DNA of 64,000 nt from Selenomonas dianae (GTDB taxonomy: Bacteria; Bacillota; Negativicutes; Selenomonadales; Selenomonadaceae), in NCBI RefSeq assembly GCF_030644225.1, contig NZ_CP128650.1:816001-880000 (forward strand), in the 5' to 3' direction. How positions within the stretch are numbered: position 1 is the first letter of the stretch; each line of letters starts with the position of its first letter. Below the pieces are notes generated by a model that saw nothing but the letters and a program-made list of their open reading frames with translations, was not told the origin of the DNA and did not search any database. Positions 1 to 7,030 of this stretch are shown here, in pieces. A program made the translations under genes and the position numbers.

Positions 1-518
1 ACCGTACGCATCCTGACCTTACGCGGGGCGCTCTTTGGGATAGAGATCCCCGTTGCCGGATTCGCTGAGATAAGCTCAGCAGGATAGACGGCGTACTTCA
101 TCGCCATAGAGAGAATCGCCTTTGCAAGGTGAATCGTCTTATAGGCGTAGCCCTTCTTTGCGAGTTCACGCAGCCATACATCCACATTGCGCGGTCGGAT
201 GTCCTGCACATTCAGATCACCAAGGTAGGGGAGAATGCGTGCGCGGGCGGTGCTCTCGTATGAGCTATAGGTGCTGCGCTTGAGATTCGCCTGCATGACA
301 TTTTCAAGCCATGCGGTGAGATAGTCACGCAGCTTCACGCGCTCCGACGTGATACCAATATTGCCGCTTTTCCAGTCGGCATAGGCTTTGATACCTGCCT
401 CTCGTGCATCCTTTTCGTTGACATAGCCTCCTTTCTCCTTCATGCGGCGTGGGTTTCTTCCAATCTCGAAACTGTACGAGAATGTATTTCCACGCTTGCG
501 TATGCGTATCTTGGACAT
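1..518 (-). CDS. Tyrosine recombinase/integrase, N-terminal part (cut by window edge)
   Basis: Reading leftwards from the ATG at 516-518, an open frame of 172 codons runs off the window. The first ~45 residues are basic and begin MSKIRIRKRGNTFSYSFEIG, like the AP2-like arm-binding domain of phage and ICE integrases. They are followed by a SAM-like core-binding domain (YLTAWLENVMQANLKRST, then RPRNVDVWLRELAKKGYAYKTI). The catalytic Arg/His/Arg/Tyr domain lies outside the window. A strong Shine-Dalgarno (AAGGAGGT) precedes the start. Such enzymes integrate and excise mobile elements; here it marks the left part of the element whose remains extend to about 5.9 kb. Family assignment rests on overall pattern, so the exact subfamily is open. 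Confidence 0.85.
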   Translation of the reverse strand, partial: MSKIRIRKRGNTFSYSFEIGRNPRRMKEKGGYVNEKDAREAGIKAYADWKSGNIGITSERVKLRDYLTAWLENVMQANLKRSTYSSYESTARARILPYLGDLNVQDIRPRNVDVWLRELAKKGYAYKTIHLAKAILSMAMKYAVYPAELISANPATGISIPKSAPRKVRMRT

Positions 519-548
519 AAATAAAACCTCCTTGTGTTTACAAAGGAG

Positions 549-590
549 GCGAATCATGGTAGTATGTAAGTGCAATAGGGCATGATTCGC
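549..590. repeat. 10-bp inverted repeat upstream of the integrase
   Basis: GCGAATCATG (549-558) is repeated inverted as CATGATTCGC (581-590), about 30 bp upstream of the integrase start. It could be an operator or a recombinase/excisionase binding site; the sequence alone does not decide. Confidence 0.4.
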
Positions 591-599
591 GTCATGTCT

Positions 600-636
600 G
601 CCGCTCGGTGTTGGTAGCACCGAGCGGCTTTTGTTT
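600..636 (+). terminator. Intrinsic terminator-like hairpin
   Basis: An 11-bp perfect stem (GCCGCTCGGTG / CACCGAGCGGC) with a 7-nt loop is followed by TTTTGTTT on the + strand. It lies between two minus-strand genes, so as a + strand terminator it would block transcription entering from the left. On the minus strand it would follow the gene ending at 720 but lacks a T-tract there. Confidence 0.55.
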
Positions 637-719
637 GCATTTTGCCGACGTTGGCAAATTGCATTTTTAACCTCGTCGAAATCGACCAGTTTAACCGTGT
701 CGGATGTGAGGCAGTTCGG

Positions 720-941
720 TCACGGCTCACAAACACCACAGGGTTCATAACCGTCGGCAATAGCCTCATCACGCGAACCGTAGTGAACAAAGTGCGGCGC
801 ATCGGGGTGTTTGATCGTACGGCAATCCGCATAGTGGAACTTGCCCGACTTTGTGTTTGCGAGGTAATCTGATGCAAGCGTGGGCGTGGCGATGGACAGA
901 GCCATAGCCGCGACAGTTGCGAGGGCGATTTTTTTCAGCAT
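720..941 (-). CDS. Small secreted protein with Ada-type zinc-binding motif
   Basis: This is a 73-residue protein. The ATG at 939-941 was chosen because AGGAGG stands just upstream and because it begins a signal peptide (MLKKIALATVAAMALSIATPTLAS). The mature part carries FHYADCRTIKH...GYEPCGVCEP, the pattern of the Ada metal-binding fold (Cys near the start, Cys-x-x-Cys at the end) that also occurs in secreted nucleases and small exported proteins. A four-Cys zinc site is not complete here: three Cys plus His are visible. Its role is unknown. It sits in the accessory region next to the integrase and probably belongs to the element. Confidence 0.65.
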   Translation of the reverse strand: MLKKIALATVAAMALSIATPTLASDYLANTKSGKFHYADCRTIKHPDAPHFVHYGSRDEAIADGYEPCGVCEP

Positions 942-999
942 ATACAATCCTCCTAAAAATCTCGTACGGGAAGGACTCCGGCAAGAAAAACGATGAAAC

Positions 1000-1037
1000 A
1001 AATGACCCGTATGACGATAACGCCATACGGGTCATTT
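1000..1037 (-). terminator. Terminator after the PemK/MazF-like gene
   Basis: A 14-bp perfect inverted repeat (AAATGACCCGTATG / CATACGGGTCATTT) has a 10-nt loop and lies 83 bp beyond the stop of the minus-strand gene at 1121. On the minus strand TTTGTTTC follows the stem. Confidence 0.65.
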
Positions 1038-1120
1038 CTTATGCTCTCGTGGAGCATGAATCAGATGTTGCGGCTCATGACCGCTTTGTATCTGCATTAT
1101 AACCCGTATAAACCACTTTG

Positions 1121-1723
1121 TCAATTTTCAAAGAACAACAACTGAATTTTATCCTGTATGGAGGTCATTGCAGAAGCGGATAAACATTCACCTGCCAAAT
1201 AATCCCTTGCCTTTGTTGGCGTAATGATTCGCATTTTGCTGATCGTACACATCTGTCCGACATCAGCAATCGTCTCATCGTACATATCGGCAGTGGTGTG
1301 GTTATGTCGGTTGAGAATATCCTTGACCTCTGTCCCGATATTGACCGTGTAGATGGAGAGATAGCGCGTATCTTTTCCCTTGTTGCTGCGCAGAGGGACA
1401 ACCGTCAGTTGATTGTTATGCTTTGAACTCCGTACATCCATCACAACCGCATAATGCGCCCCGCCAAGCTCACTGCCGATACGATAACCGAAATCGACGA
1501 GAATCACCTGACCGCGCCGATAGTTGATGTTATAGTTCGGGCGAAAACGCTGCTCATTCAGCTGATAGGAAAGATATTTACCGAGCCACAAGATAAAGAT
1601 GGCGGCTTTTTTGTAGTTGGATCTCAGTTGGTCATGGATATAATGATAGTATCGGCGCAGCGTCTGCGAACGCAGTCTTATGAGATGAACTCGATTGTTC
1701 GGGTCTTTATAGTCCATCATCAT
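1121..1723 (-). CDS. PemK/MazF-family toxin-like protein with N-terminal extension
   Basis: This is a 200-residue protein. Residues ~1-65 form a charged, aromatic-rich extension. Residues ~68-160 contain YRRGQVILVDFGYRIGSELG followed by HYAVVMD and LTVVPLRS, the beta-barrel signature of PemK/MazF endoribonuclease toxins (G-x-V-x-x-V-x-F; a hydrophobic VVM strand; V-x-P-L). These proteins usually cut mRNA and pair with a small antitoxin. No antitoxin ORF is apparent next to it; the extension could replace it, or the protein may be a stand-alone element-borne relative. Three ATG codons stand in tandem at the start (MMMDYK) behind AAGGAAT. Toxicity is inferred from the family only. Confidence 0.6.
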   Translation of the reverse strand: MMMDYKDPNNRVHLIRLRSQTLRRYYHYIHDQLRSNYKKAAIFILWLGKYLSYQLNEQRFRPNYNINYRRGQVILVDFGYRIGSELGGAHYAVVMDVRSSKHNNQLTVVPLRSNKGKDTRYLSIYTVNIGTEVKDILNRHNHTTADMYDETIADVGQMCTISKMRIITPTKARDYLAGECLSASAMTSIQDKIQLLFFEN

Positions 1724-1728
1724 TCCTT

Positions 1729-1769
1729 CCTACCGCCTATGGGCGGTCTTTTTTTATGCCATTTTTGCG
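1729..1769. repeat. Repeated hairpin leader, copy 1
   Basis: ACCGCC-TAT-GGGCGGT is followed by a T-run and ATGCCATTTTTGCG. Nearly the same module recurs at 2785-2820. Each copy lies just upstream of the ribosome binding site of a minus-strand gene (starts 1723 and 2759), so on the transcribed strand it would be a 5' leader hairpin, or an opposite-strand terminator. Confidence 0.5.
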
Positions 1770-1872
1770 TATGGAAAATACGTCATGAAGGTGCTATAAT
1801 GAATTTGCACATACGGAGCATCTTCATGGTGTTTCGGCGGGCGGCGATATTGTCAGTATCGCTTGCCCATGT

Positions 1873-1911
1873 AAGACCGTTTGCGTTGTCAGCGCGGGCG
1901 GTCTTTTTTAT
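1873..1911 (+). terminator. Hairpin with T-run
   Basis: AAGACCG (1873-1879) pairs with CGGTCTT (1899-1905), followed by a T-run on the + strand. It sits just past the stop of the SWIM gene and could close transcription in either direction; the T-run favours the + strand. Confidence 0.4.
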
Positions 1912-2759
1912 TTTGTCAGGATAATGTGAGTGTCGCCGGATTTATCGGTGAACTTCCCAGTCATGAGCAGACGAAGAAATTCATCCTGTCGGCAAGTAAA
2001 AGCCCGCTTCTTTTCGACGCGATCATGCGCCTCGTTGGGACGATATAGAGAGAATCGAACATCTCCGTAAGAGGGAAAGAAACGGCGAATGATTCCGTTT
2101 CGAGGAGGGCGTTTTTCACTTGGCGGGACGGGGACTTCACCGAATGAAACTTCAACGTCAACAGAGGAAGGGGACGCATCATCAATCTGTAAAGAGCAGC
2201 GCAGAACTTTCAGAGCATCGCCCCATTGAACCTCGTACGCAATCGGATCGGAATAAAAGACTTGACCGAGTGAGAAATTATACACTTCGCCCTGCGTCAG
2301 CACATTCTCCTTGACGGTGACCTCCTTTCCATTCTTAGTAGTTTTAACAATAACACCATCCCGCCTCATGGCGATAAGAGAATATACAATGTCAAGAGAT
2401 GGGAAATTACAAGGACGCACAACGAACGCCCACCCATCAGCATAGCCTTTGGAAAAATCAGCCATCAACTCAGTCGAGCGCTTCAGTGAGATGGAACGAT
2501 ATACGCCCAACTCAGCCGCCAACCTATAGATATGCTTGCAAGGTAAACGTCGCTGACGAAAATCGACGCATTTGCATTTCGTTAGGCTAGTTTCATAAGA
2601 ATGTCCGGAGTCCCTTGAACCGGAATAAACTAACCCAGTTCCAGCTACACGATCAATCTGAATAACCCTGAGTTCTGTCAAACGATCTTGACGTTGTAAT
2701 TGCTCCGGCGTGTTATGTAAATCAACACTCTCCTCAGAGAAGAAATCTATAACATCCAT
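1908..2759 (-). CDS. SWIM zinc-finger domain protein
   Basis: This is a 283-residue protein. Residues ~60-85 carry KCKCVDFRQRRLPCKHIYRL, the C-x-C-x(n)-C-x-H pattern of a SWIM zinc finger, which binds DNA or protein. The rest has no motif I recognise; residues ~100-250 look globular with alternating strands. The start has a good Shine-Dalgarno (GGAGGTCTGATA before ATG). SWIM proteins are common cargo in phage and ICE accessory regions. No partner gene points to a specific function. Confidence 0.7.
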   Translation of the reverse strand: MDVIDFFSEESVDLHNTPEQLQRQDRLTELRVIQIDRVAGTGLVYSGSRDSGHSYETSLTKCKCVDFRQRRLPCKHIYRLAAELGVYRSISLKRSTELMADFSKGYADGWAFVVRPCNFPSLDIVYSLIAMRRDGVIVKTTKNGKEVTVKENVLTQGEVYNFSLGQVFYSDPIAYEVQWGDALKVLRCSLQIDDASPSSVDVEVSFGEVPVPPSEKRPPRNGIIRRFFPSYGDVRFSLYRPNEAHDRVEKKRAFTCRQDEFLRLLMTGKFTDKSGDTHIILTK

Positions 2760-2784
2760 TATCAGACCTCCAAAAATACGAGCC

Positions 2785-2820
2785 GCCCTAGGAGCGGTCT
2801 TTTTTATGCCATTTTTGCGG
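2785..2820. repeat. Repeated hairpin leader, copy 2
   Basis: CCGCCCTAGGAGCGGTC is followed by TTTTTTATGCCATTTTTGCGG, nearly matching 1743-1769. It lies 25 bp upstream of the SWIM gene start on the minus strand. A related but shorter hairpin with a T-run (CCGTCCTCATCGGGCGGTTTTTTT) lies at about 2917-2940, just beyond the repressor stop. Confidence 0.5.
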
Positions 2821-2946
2821 CAACCTTTGCAGCCTCATCATAGGCTTTATGGTATTCATATTTCATGACTGATCCATCCACGCTGTTGCCCTATGGGCGT
2901 TATTTTTCTTATCAGCCGTCCTCATCGGGCGGTTTTTTTGATTGGA

Positions 2947-3321
2947 TTAGGAGGCGGTAGTTTCGTCCCACGACTTGGTGGATTTGCTCAAATGCTGCTC
3001 GTGCAGCTTGTCAATCATGCTGTCTACAAGCTCACGTCCAGCATCGTCTAGTGCGCGGTATTTGGTTATCAAGTTAACCTCATGATCGGAAAAGAGGAAA
3101 TAGGAAGAAGAATCCTTGCCCTTGTACTTGTTATATATGTATTCGACAGGAACACCTAAAACATGGCAAACGCGAATGAGTACCTCAATATCAACTTTCA
3201 TGCTGTCACGTCGAATCATGCTATACAACGTTTGGGGCGGGACAGATGCTTCTTGTGCTAATTTGTTGACGTTTGTTCCTCTCTTATCTATCAAGGCAGA
3301 CAGGATGTTTCCAATTCCCAT
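2947..3321 (-). CDS. XRE-family (phage CI-like) repressor
   Basis: This is a 124-residue protein. The N-terminal helix-turn-helix (residues ~10-65: NVNKLAQEASVPPQTLYSMI then EVLIRVCHVLGV) is of the Cro/CI type. The C-terminal ~50 residues (ITKYRALDDAGRELVDSMIDKL) form a short helix typical of compact Firmicute phage repressors without a LexA-like peptidase domain. It is divergent from the gene at 3484 across an intergenic region with palindromic operators and a promoter for each gene, the classic lysogeny switch. It should repress the rightward gene and itself. Confidence 0.85.
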   Translation of the reverse strand: MGIGNILSALIDKRGTNVNKLAQEASVPPQTLYSMIRRDSMKVDIEVLIRVCHVLGVPVEYIYNKYKGKDSSSYFLFSDHEVNLITKYRALDDAGRELVDSMIDKLHEQHLSKSTKSWDETTAS

Positions 3322-3351
3322 AAACCCACTCCTTTCAATAAGGTTGATTTA

Positions 3352-3465
3352 ACTATAAGCAAATAAAGCAAAAATGTCAACAAAAAAATATGCAGATGAA
3401 TAAAAAATTGTTGACAAAATTATTCAAAAGAATATAATAAGAGCATAGAGATATTCAAACGAATA
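3352..3465. promoter_or_regulatory. Divergent lysogeny-switch promoters with palindromic operators
   Basis: Rightward promoter: TTGACA 3411-3416, 16-bp spacer, TATAAT 3433-3438. Leftward promoter on the minus strand: TTGACA (3380-3375), 17-bp spacer, TATAGT (3357-3352). Two near-identical operators, TATTCAAAAGAATA (3421-3434) and TATTCAAACGAATA (3452-3465), overlap the rightward spacer/-10 and the start of the transcript, so binding there would shut off the rightward gene. Confidence 0.85.
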
Positions 3466-3483
3466 AAAAAGGGGGGAAGGATC

Positions 3484-3726
3484 GTGTATAAAAATTTGAA
3501 AGCTCAGATGACGGCGCATAATGTAACTATAGAGCAAATGTCACGTTTACTGAATGTTCATCGAAATACCGTTGCAAACAAATTGGACGGTGGGGCTTTT
3601 ACCGTTGAAGAAGCGTTTATCATCAAGGAATATATGTTTCGACAGTTTGATTTGTCTTATTTGTTTAAGCGGGAACTTTCAGACGTGACTGCCGCCGATG
3701 GCGGCAAAGAAAAACAGCCCGCATGA
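3484..3726 (+). CDS. Cro-like helix-turn-helix protein
   Basis: This is an 80-residue protein starting at GTG, 5 bp behind GGGGGGAAGG. The helix-turn-helix (residues ~13-55: NVTIEQMSRLLNVHRNTVANKLDG...) is of XRE type. It is the first gene rightward of the repressor and lies under the operators, the position of Cro in temperate phages. It would favour lytic gene expression or repress the leftward promoter. The C-terminal tail is short and polar. Confidence 0.75.
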   Translation: MYKNLKAQMTAHNVTIEQMSRLLNVHRNTVANKLDGGAFTVEEAFIIKEYMFRQFDLSYLFKRELSDVTAADGGKEKQPA

Positions 3727-3746
3727 GCGGGCGAGGAGGTGAGGAG

Positions 3747-3947
3747 ATGAAGGAGTTGCCTCTGGCAGGTGGAGAGCGCAGAGTTCGCCTCATTACGAGA
3801 GTTTCATCCAAAGAACTGGAGGAGGTTATGGAGGTGAACCCTCTATATTATGTTGATAGGGTGTCAAATCCATACGATGCCGAGTTCCGAAAGATGTGCC
3901 GCAAGGCGCGACTTCAAGGAATCGAAAGAAGTAAGGTCATGCAGTGA
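3747..3947 (+). CDS. Hypothetical phage protein
   Basis: This is a 66-residue charged protein from ATG 3747, which stands behind GAGGAGGTGAGG. An upstream in-frame ATG at 3723 overlaps the Cro-like stop (ATGA) but has no ribosome site of its own. It probably forms an early operon with the Cro-like gene. No recognisable domain. Its last ~84 bases overlap the minus-strand gene at 3864, suggesting that one of the two is broken or mis-extended after the nearby deletion. Confidence 0.45.
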   Translation: MKELPLAGGERRVRLITRVSSKELEEVMEVNPLYYVDRVSNPYDAEFRKMCRKARLQGIERSKVMQ

Positions 3948-4259
3948 TTCCGGCAGGTAGTCAAGTTCGAGATCCCCAGCGTCAAGTTCGGTTTGAATAT
4001 ACTGCATGGCGTAATATGCTGCGATGATTTCTGTTCTTGTGAGAGGAGAGACTGCATTATCTTCATCCGGGAAGGGAGAATTTTTCAATTTTGAAACAGC
4101 GGACGCAACCGCAGAGCGTACGCCATGATCTGGGACAGGAATATCAAACTCGTAGATTTCAGTGTCGTAGAAATATAAGGCGTCAAGAATCATTTGCCAG
4201 TCGCATTGGCTCATAAAAATGTAGGCAGTAATTTTAGGCGTACGTTTCCGTTTTCCCAT
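3864..4259 (-). CDS. Hypothetical protein
   Basis: This is a 131-residue protein, basic at the N-terminus (MGKRKRTPKITAY) and acidic later, with helical segments around DWQMILDALYFYDTEIYEF and LTRTEIIAAYYAMQYIQTEL. The likely ribosome site is AAAGGATGACC. It matches no family I recognise. It is convergent with, and overlaps, the early gene ending at 3947. Confidence 0.5.
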   Translation of the reverse strand: MGKRKRTPKITAYIFMSQCDWQMILDALYFYDTEIYEFDIPVPDHGVRSAVASAVSKLKNSPFPDEDNAVSPLTRTEIIAAYYAMQYIQTELDAGDLELDYLPESLHDLTSFDSLKSRLAAHLSELGIVWI

Positions 4260-4338
4260 GAGAGGTCATCCTTTCTGGAAGTAAAGAGCGAGATACGTCA
4301 ATCATAGCATGGAGAAAGGACTAGGGCAAACAAAATGA

Positions 4339-4530
4339 AAAACACACGCGCCCGCATTTGCCGCGACACTTGTCATCGGGTATCTCTCACTCACCGAGTT
4401 CATTTCAATCCTTGAGAATATGCAGAACGCGGGGATTGACGAGGCGGGGGCACTCGTTGAAATGGCACGCCGCAAAGGCGGCATTGGAAAGAGTACGGGC
4501 GAGAGCCCCAATGAGAAAGGAGAAAAATGA
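4339..4530 (+). pseudogene. Truncated phage holin (C-terminal fragment)
   Basis: An open frame without a start follows a stop at 4336. It reads ATLVIGYLSLTEFISILEN, then an amphipathic stretch and a charged tail ending EKGEK just before the endolysin. A last hydrophobic segment followed by TEFISILENM is the C-terminal part of Firmicute phage holins (toxin-secretion/lysis holin family). The N-terminal membrane segments are gone. This marks a deletion that joined early-region DNA directly to the lysis cassette, with the junction between about 4,270 and 4,340. Confidence 0.6.
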
Positions 4531-4531
4531 C

Positions 4532-5026
4532 ATGGAGCGCATTCCAATCGTAGAGACCTATCTGGAGATCGACCATAACCGGCTCACCGCACGGCGCGTG
4601 ACCGACCAGATCGTCATCCACCACACAGGCAACGCGGTGGATGACGACCTCTCGGCGGCGGAGATTGACGCAAGTCACAAAGGGCAGGGGTGGACGTGCA
4701 TCGGCTACCACTACGTCATCCGCAAGGATGGAACTGTGGAGGTCGCTCGTCCGCACTGGACAGTGGGAGCGCACGCCTACGGACACAACAGTCACACCAT
4801 CGGGATTCATGTGTGCGGGAACTTCGAGGAGGCGGAGCCGACGGATGCACAGATCGAGAGCCTTGCTATGCTGCTCGCGAACCTCTGTACCGACTACGGG
4901 CTGCCGATTGACCGCGACCACATCATAGGGCACAGGGAGCTCATGCCGACCGCGTGCCCCGGTGAGAATCTCTTTGCCGAGATGGATACGGTTGTCGGAA
5001 AGGCGAATTTTTACGCTGAGCAGTGA
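4532..5026 (+). CDS. Phage endolysin, N-acetylmuramoyl-L-alanine amidase (Amidase_2/PGRP fold)
   Basis: This is a 164-residue protein from ATG 4532, chosen because AAAGGAG precedes it and it follows the holin stop by 1 bp; the upstream open frame is non-coding. Motifs: IVIHHTG (zinc His), YHYVIRKDGTVE, NSHTIGIHVCGNF, and HRELMPTACPG (zinc His and Cys). It would cleave the amide bond between MurNAc and the stem peptide during lysis. No cell-wall-binding domain or signal peptide is present, so export would depend on a holin, which here is truncated. A host-type paralogue with the same fold and a Tat signal is encoded at 43726-44577. Confidence 0.9.
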   Translation: MERIPIVETYLEIDHNRLTARRVTDQIVIHHTGNAVDDDLSAAEIDASHKGQGWTCIGYHYVIRKDGTVEVARPHWTVGAHAYGHNSHTIGIHVCGNFEEAEPTDAQIESLAMLLANLCTDYGLPIDRDHIIGHRELMPTACPGENLFAEMDTVVGKANFYAEQ

Positions 5027-5034
5027 GGAGGGCT

Positions 5035-5652
5035 ATGGTGGACGAAGAGAAACGAAAGAAGCAAGCGCATATAATCGCACTCCTTTTGACCGTGGTCATC
5101 GTGATCTTCGGTTTTGCCTATGTGCTTGGGCACTATGCAGGTCATGCGGCAACACAGGAAAAACCCGCTGTCATGACACAGGAGCAGACGCAGGATGCGG
5201 CGGTACTGCGGGCGCAGCTCGATATTTCCCGTGCCAATGCGAATGCCCTGCAACAGCGGCTTGCGGAGGCACAGGCAGGACAGCGTGCGCCGACAACGAC
5301 GTACTATGTGAGTGCGCCAACGGTAGAGCGGGCGGCGCAGGTCGTTGAGCGGCAGATACGGGAGGACGACCCGACACTACCGAGGGCGGCACGGGAGAAG
5401 TCTGACCGCACCGTCGTCACACCGATCACGAAGGATAAGGATGGCAAGCAGTTGCCAACTGAAAAGCAAAAAGTTGACGTGTATAAGATCAACCTCCGAA
5501 AAGACCACCGCATCAAGGCGGGCGCATCCGTCATCGACGGCAAGGCACTCATGTCGATTGGCTACGAGCAAGGGCGATTTGAGGCATTGGCACATTTTGA
5601 CGGCGGGCGATATAAGGGTGCGACCGTCACATACAATATCATAGAGTGGTAA
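5035..5652 (+). CDS. Single-TM coiled-coil protein of the phage lysis region
   Basis: This is a 205-residue protein from ATG 5035, behind GAGGAGGG; a GTG at 5023 overlapping the endolysin stop is an alternative. A membrane segment (AHIIALLLTVVIVIFGFAYVL) is followed by a coiled coil (residues ~45-85, AVLRAQLDISRANANALQQR) and a C-terminal globular domain of ~100 residues. Its place right after the endolysin and its topology resemble accessory lysis or spanin-like proteins, but no family match is evident and the role is not established. Confidence 0.6.
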   Translation: MVDEEKRKKQAHIIALLLTVVIVIFGFAYVLGHYAGHAATQEKPAVMTQEQTQDAAVLRAQLDISRANANALQQRLAEAQAGQRAPTTTYYVSAPTVERAAQVVERQIREDDPTLPRAAREKSDRTVVTPITKDKDGKQLPTEKQKVDVYKINLRKDHRIKAGASVIDGKALMSIGYEQGRFEALAHFDGGRYKGATVTYNIIEW

Positions 5653-5710
5653 TTCATCCTGGAGCTTCGGCTTTGGGGCTTATTTTTGTATACATTTCAA
5701 AATGATAAAA

Positions 5711-5795
5711 TTTGTCTACAAAAATGGATTGAGGGACGGCGCAGCTTGCGTCATCCCTCATCTTTTTGTCTACCATTTGTCTACCGTTTGCCTAC
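5711..5795. repeat. TTTGTCTAC direct repeats, three at 11-bp pitch
   Basis: TTTGTCTAC occurs at 5711-5719, 5765-5773 and 5776-5784, with TTTGCCTAC at 5787-5795. The last three are spaced exactly 11 bp apart, on one face of the helix. Direct repeats at this phase next to the end of an integrated element are typical of integrase arm-binding sites. A hairpin of the GAGGGACG...CGTCATCCCTC kind lies between them (about 5730-5760). The 5653-5985 gap otherwise holds only the ctsR promoter. Confidence 0.55.
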
Positions 5796-5913
5796 AAAAA
5801 CCATGATTCACCGCCATAAACTGCTATAATCGGATAAAATAAAAGAGTAGGTGATATTTTCCTTCAGCCTTGCGGCTGTAAGGACGAGTGAAACTTTTCA
5901 TAAAGTGTCATAA

Positions 5914-5949
5914 TTAGCACTTGCTAAAAGTCAAAAAAACAAATATAAT
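5914..5949 (+). promoter_or_regulatory. ctsR promoter with palindromic operator
   Basis: TTGCTA (5921-5926), a 17-bp spacer and TATAAT (5944-5949) form the promoter. The perfect palindrome TTAGCA-CT-TGCTAA (5914-5927) overlaps the -35. The arms resemble the TTAGCAC/GTGCTAA ends of CIRCE but the spacer is far too short for HrcA. A partial CtsR-like heptad (AGTCAAA, 5929-5935) follows with a degenerate second copy (ACAAAT). CtsR autoregulation is expected for this operon, but the site here is atypical. Confidence 0.65.
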
Positions 5950-5985
5950 AGAAAAAAGCACAATTAACGAATCGGAGAAGGTGAT

Positions 5986-6441
5986 ATGATGAGCAACATT
6001 GCCGATATGATTGAGTCCTACATTCTCCGTCAGCTGGCTTCGCGGCAGGACGGTCAGGTGGAGCTGCGGCGGACAGAGATTGCGGATGAGATTTCATGTG
6101 CACCGTCGCAGATCAGCTATGTGCTCGCCACGCGTTTTACGCAGGATCGGGGCTTTGTGGTGGAGTCGCGACGTGGTCTTGGTGGCTTTATCCGCATTGT
6201 GCAGGTGCCGCTGCATGACCTCGTCTATCGGGATATGATGTCGAAAATTGACGAGAACACGGATATGGAGACGGTGCAGTCGATGGTGCGTTATCTCGCT
6301 CAGCATGGGATGGTGGAGACACGTGAGGCGGCACTTCTCATGCAGATGGTGACAGGTCTCTTCCACTCGGAGACACTCGCTGCAAAGGAACGTGTTCAGA
6401 TGCTCAAGACGATGATATCGACACTGGAGAATTTCAGATAG
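5986..6441 (+). CDS. ctsR: Transcriptional repressor CtsR
   Basis: This is a 151-residue protein of normal length. The N-terminal winged helix begins MSNIADMIESYILRQL and contains AEI/ADEISCAPSQISYVLATRFT and the wing ESRRGLGGFIRI, with the conserved RGGGG-type glycine loop represented by RRGLGG. The C-terminal four-helix domain (MVRYLAQHGMVETREAALL) is the McsB contact region. CtsR represses clp and protease genes until heat stress. It is the first gene of the ctsR-mcsA-mcsB-clpC operon, with GGAGAAGG at the ribosome site. Confidence 0.97.
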   Translation: MMSNIADMIESYILRQLASRQDGQVELRRTEIADEISCAPSQISYVLATRFTQDRGFVVESRRGLGGFIRIVQVPLHDLVYRDMMSKIDENTDMETVQSMVRYLAQHGMVETREAALLMQMVTGLFHSETLAAKERVQMLKTMISTLENFR

Positions 6442-6499
6442 TTCGTCGATATATACATAGAAATGAACAATCACGCAATATGCGATGGAAGGAAATGCA

Positions 6500-7030
6500 A
6501 TGATCTGTGAGGAATGCGGCCGCAACGATGCGATTGTGCACATTGTGCAGATTGGTCCGGGGGGGCGGAGTGAGAAGAATATATGTATGAGTTGTGCGGC
6601 TCGGTATGGGGCGTCGATTCTGCGTGCGCAGCAGGAAAATGTATCGGCAGAGGATTTCCTTAAAGGAATTTTTGGCAGCAACAAGCAGGAGCCTGCCGCA
6701 GAAGAAAACGCACCGCGTATCACATGCCCAAACTGCGGCATGAAATTTCAGGATTTCCAGCAGACAGGGCAGATTGGCTGCTCGGTCTGTTATGAAACGT
6801 TCCATCATGAGCTGACGCCGCTTCTGCGGCGCATCCATGGATCCAGTGTCCATCGGGGCAAGATTCCGCGCCGCTCGGGGAACTCGATCATGCTCCGTCA
6901 GGAGGCGGAGCAGCTGCGCACCCGTCTGAAGGAGGCGGTGGCACGCGAGGAGTATGAGAAGGCGGCAGAGTACCGCGATCAGATTCGCAGTCTGGAGCGT
7001 CGGATGGAGGAGGAGTCCTATGGCAGTTAA
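6500..7030 (+). CDS. mcsA: McsA, zinc-finger activator of the McsB arginine kinase
   Basis: This is a 176-residue protein from ATG 6500 (ribosome site GGAAGG); an ATG at 6485 would add five residues. Four Cys-x-x-Cys pairs are visible: CEEC, CMSC, CPNC and CSVC. They are followed by FHHELTPLLRRIHGSSVHRGK and a C-terminal UVR motif (LKEAVAREEYEKAAEYRDQI). McsA activates McsB and modulates CtsR. It overlaps mcsB by 11 bp. Confidence 0.95.
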   Translation: MICEECGRNDAIVHIVQIGPGGRSEKNICMSCAARYGASILRAQQENVSAEDFLKGIFGSNKQEPAAEENAPRITCPNCGMKFQDFQQTGQIGCSVCYETFHHELTPLLRRIHGSSVHRGKIPRRSGNSIMLRQEAEQLRTRLKEAVAREEYEKAAEYRDQIRSLERRMEEESYGS

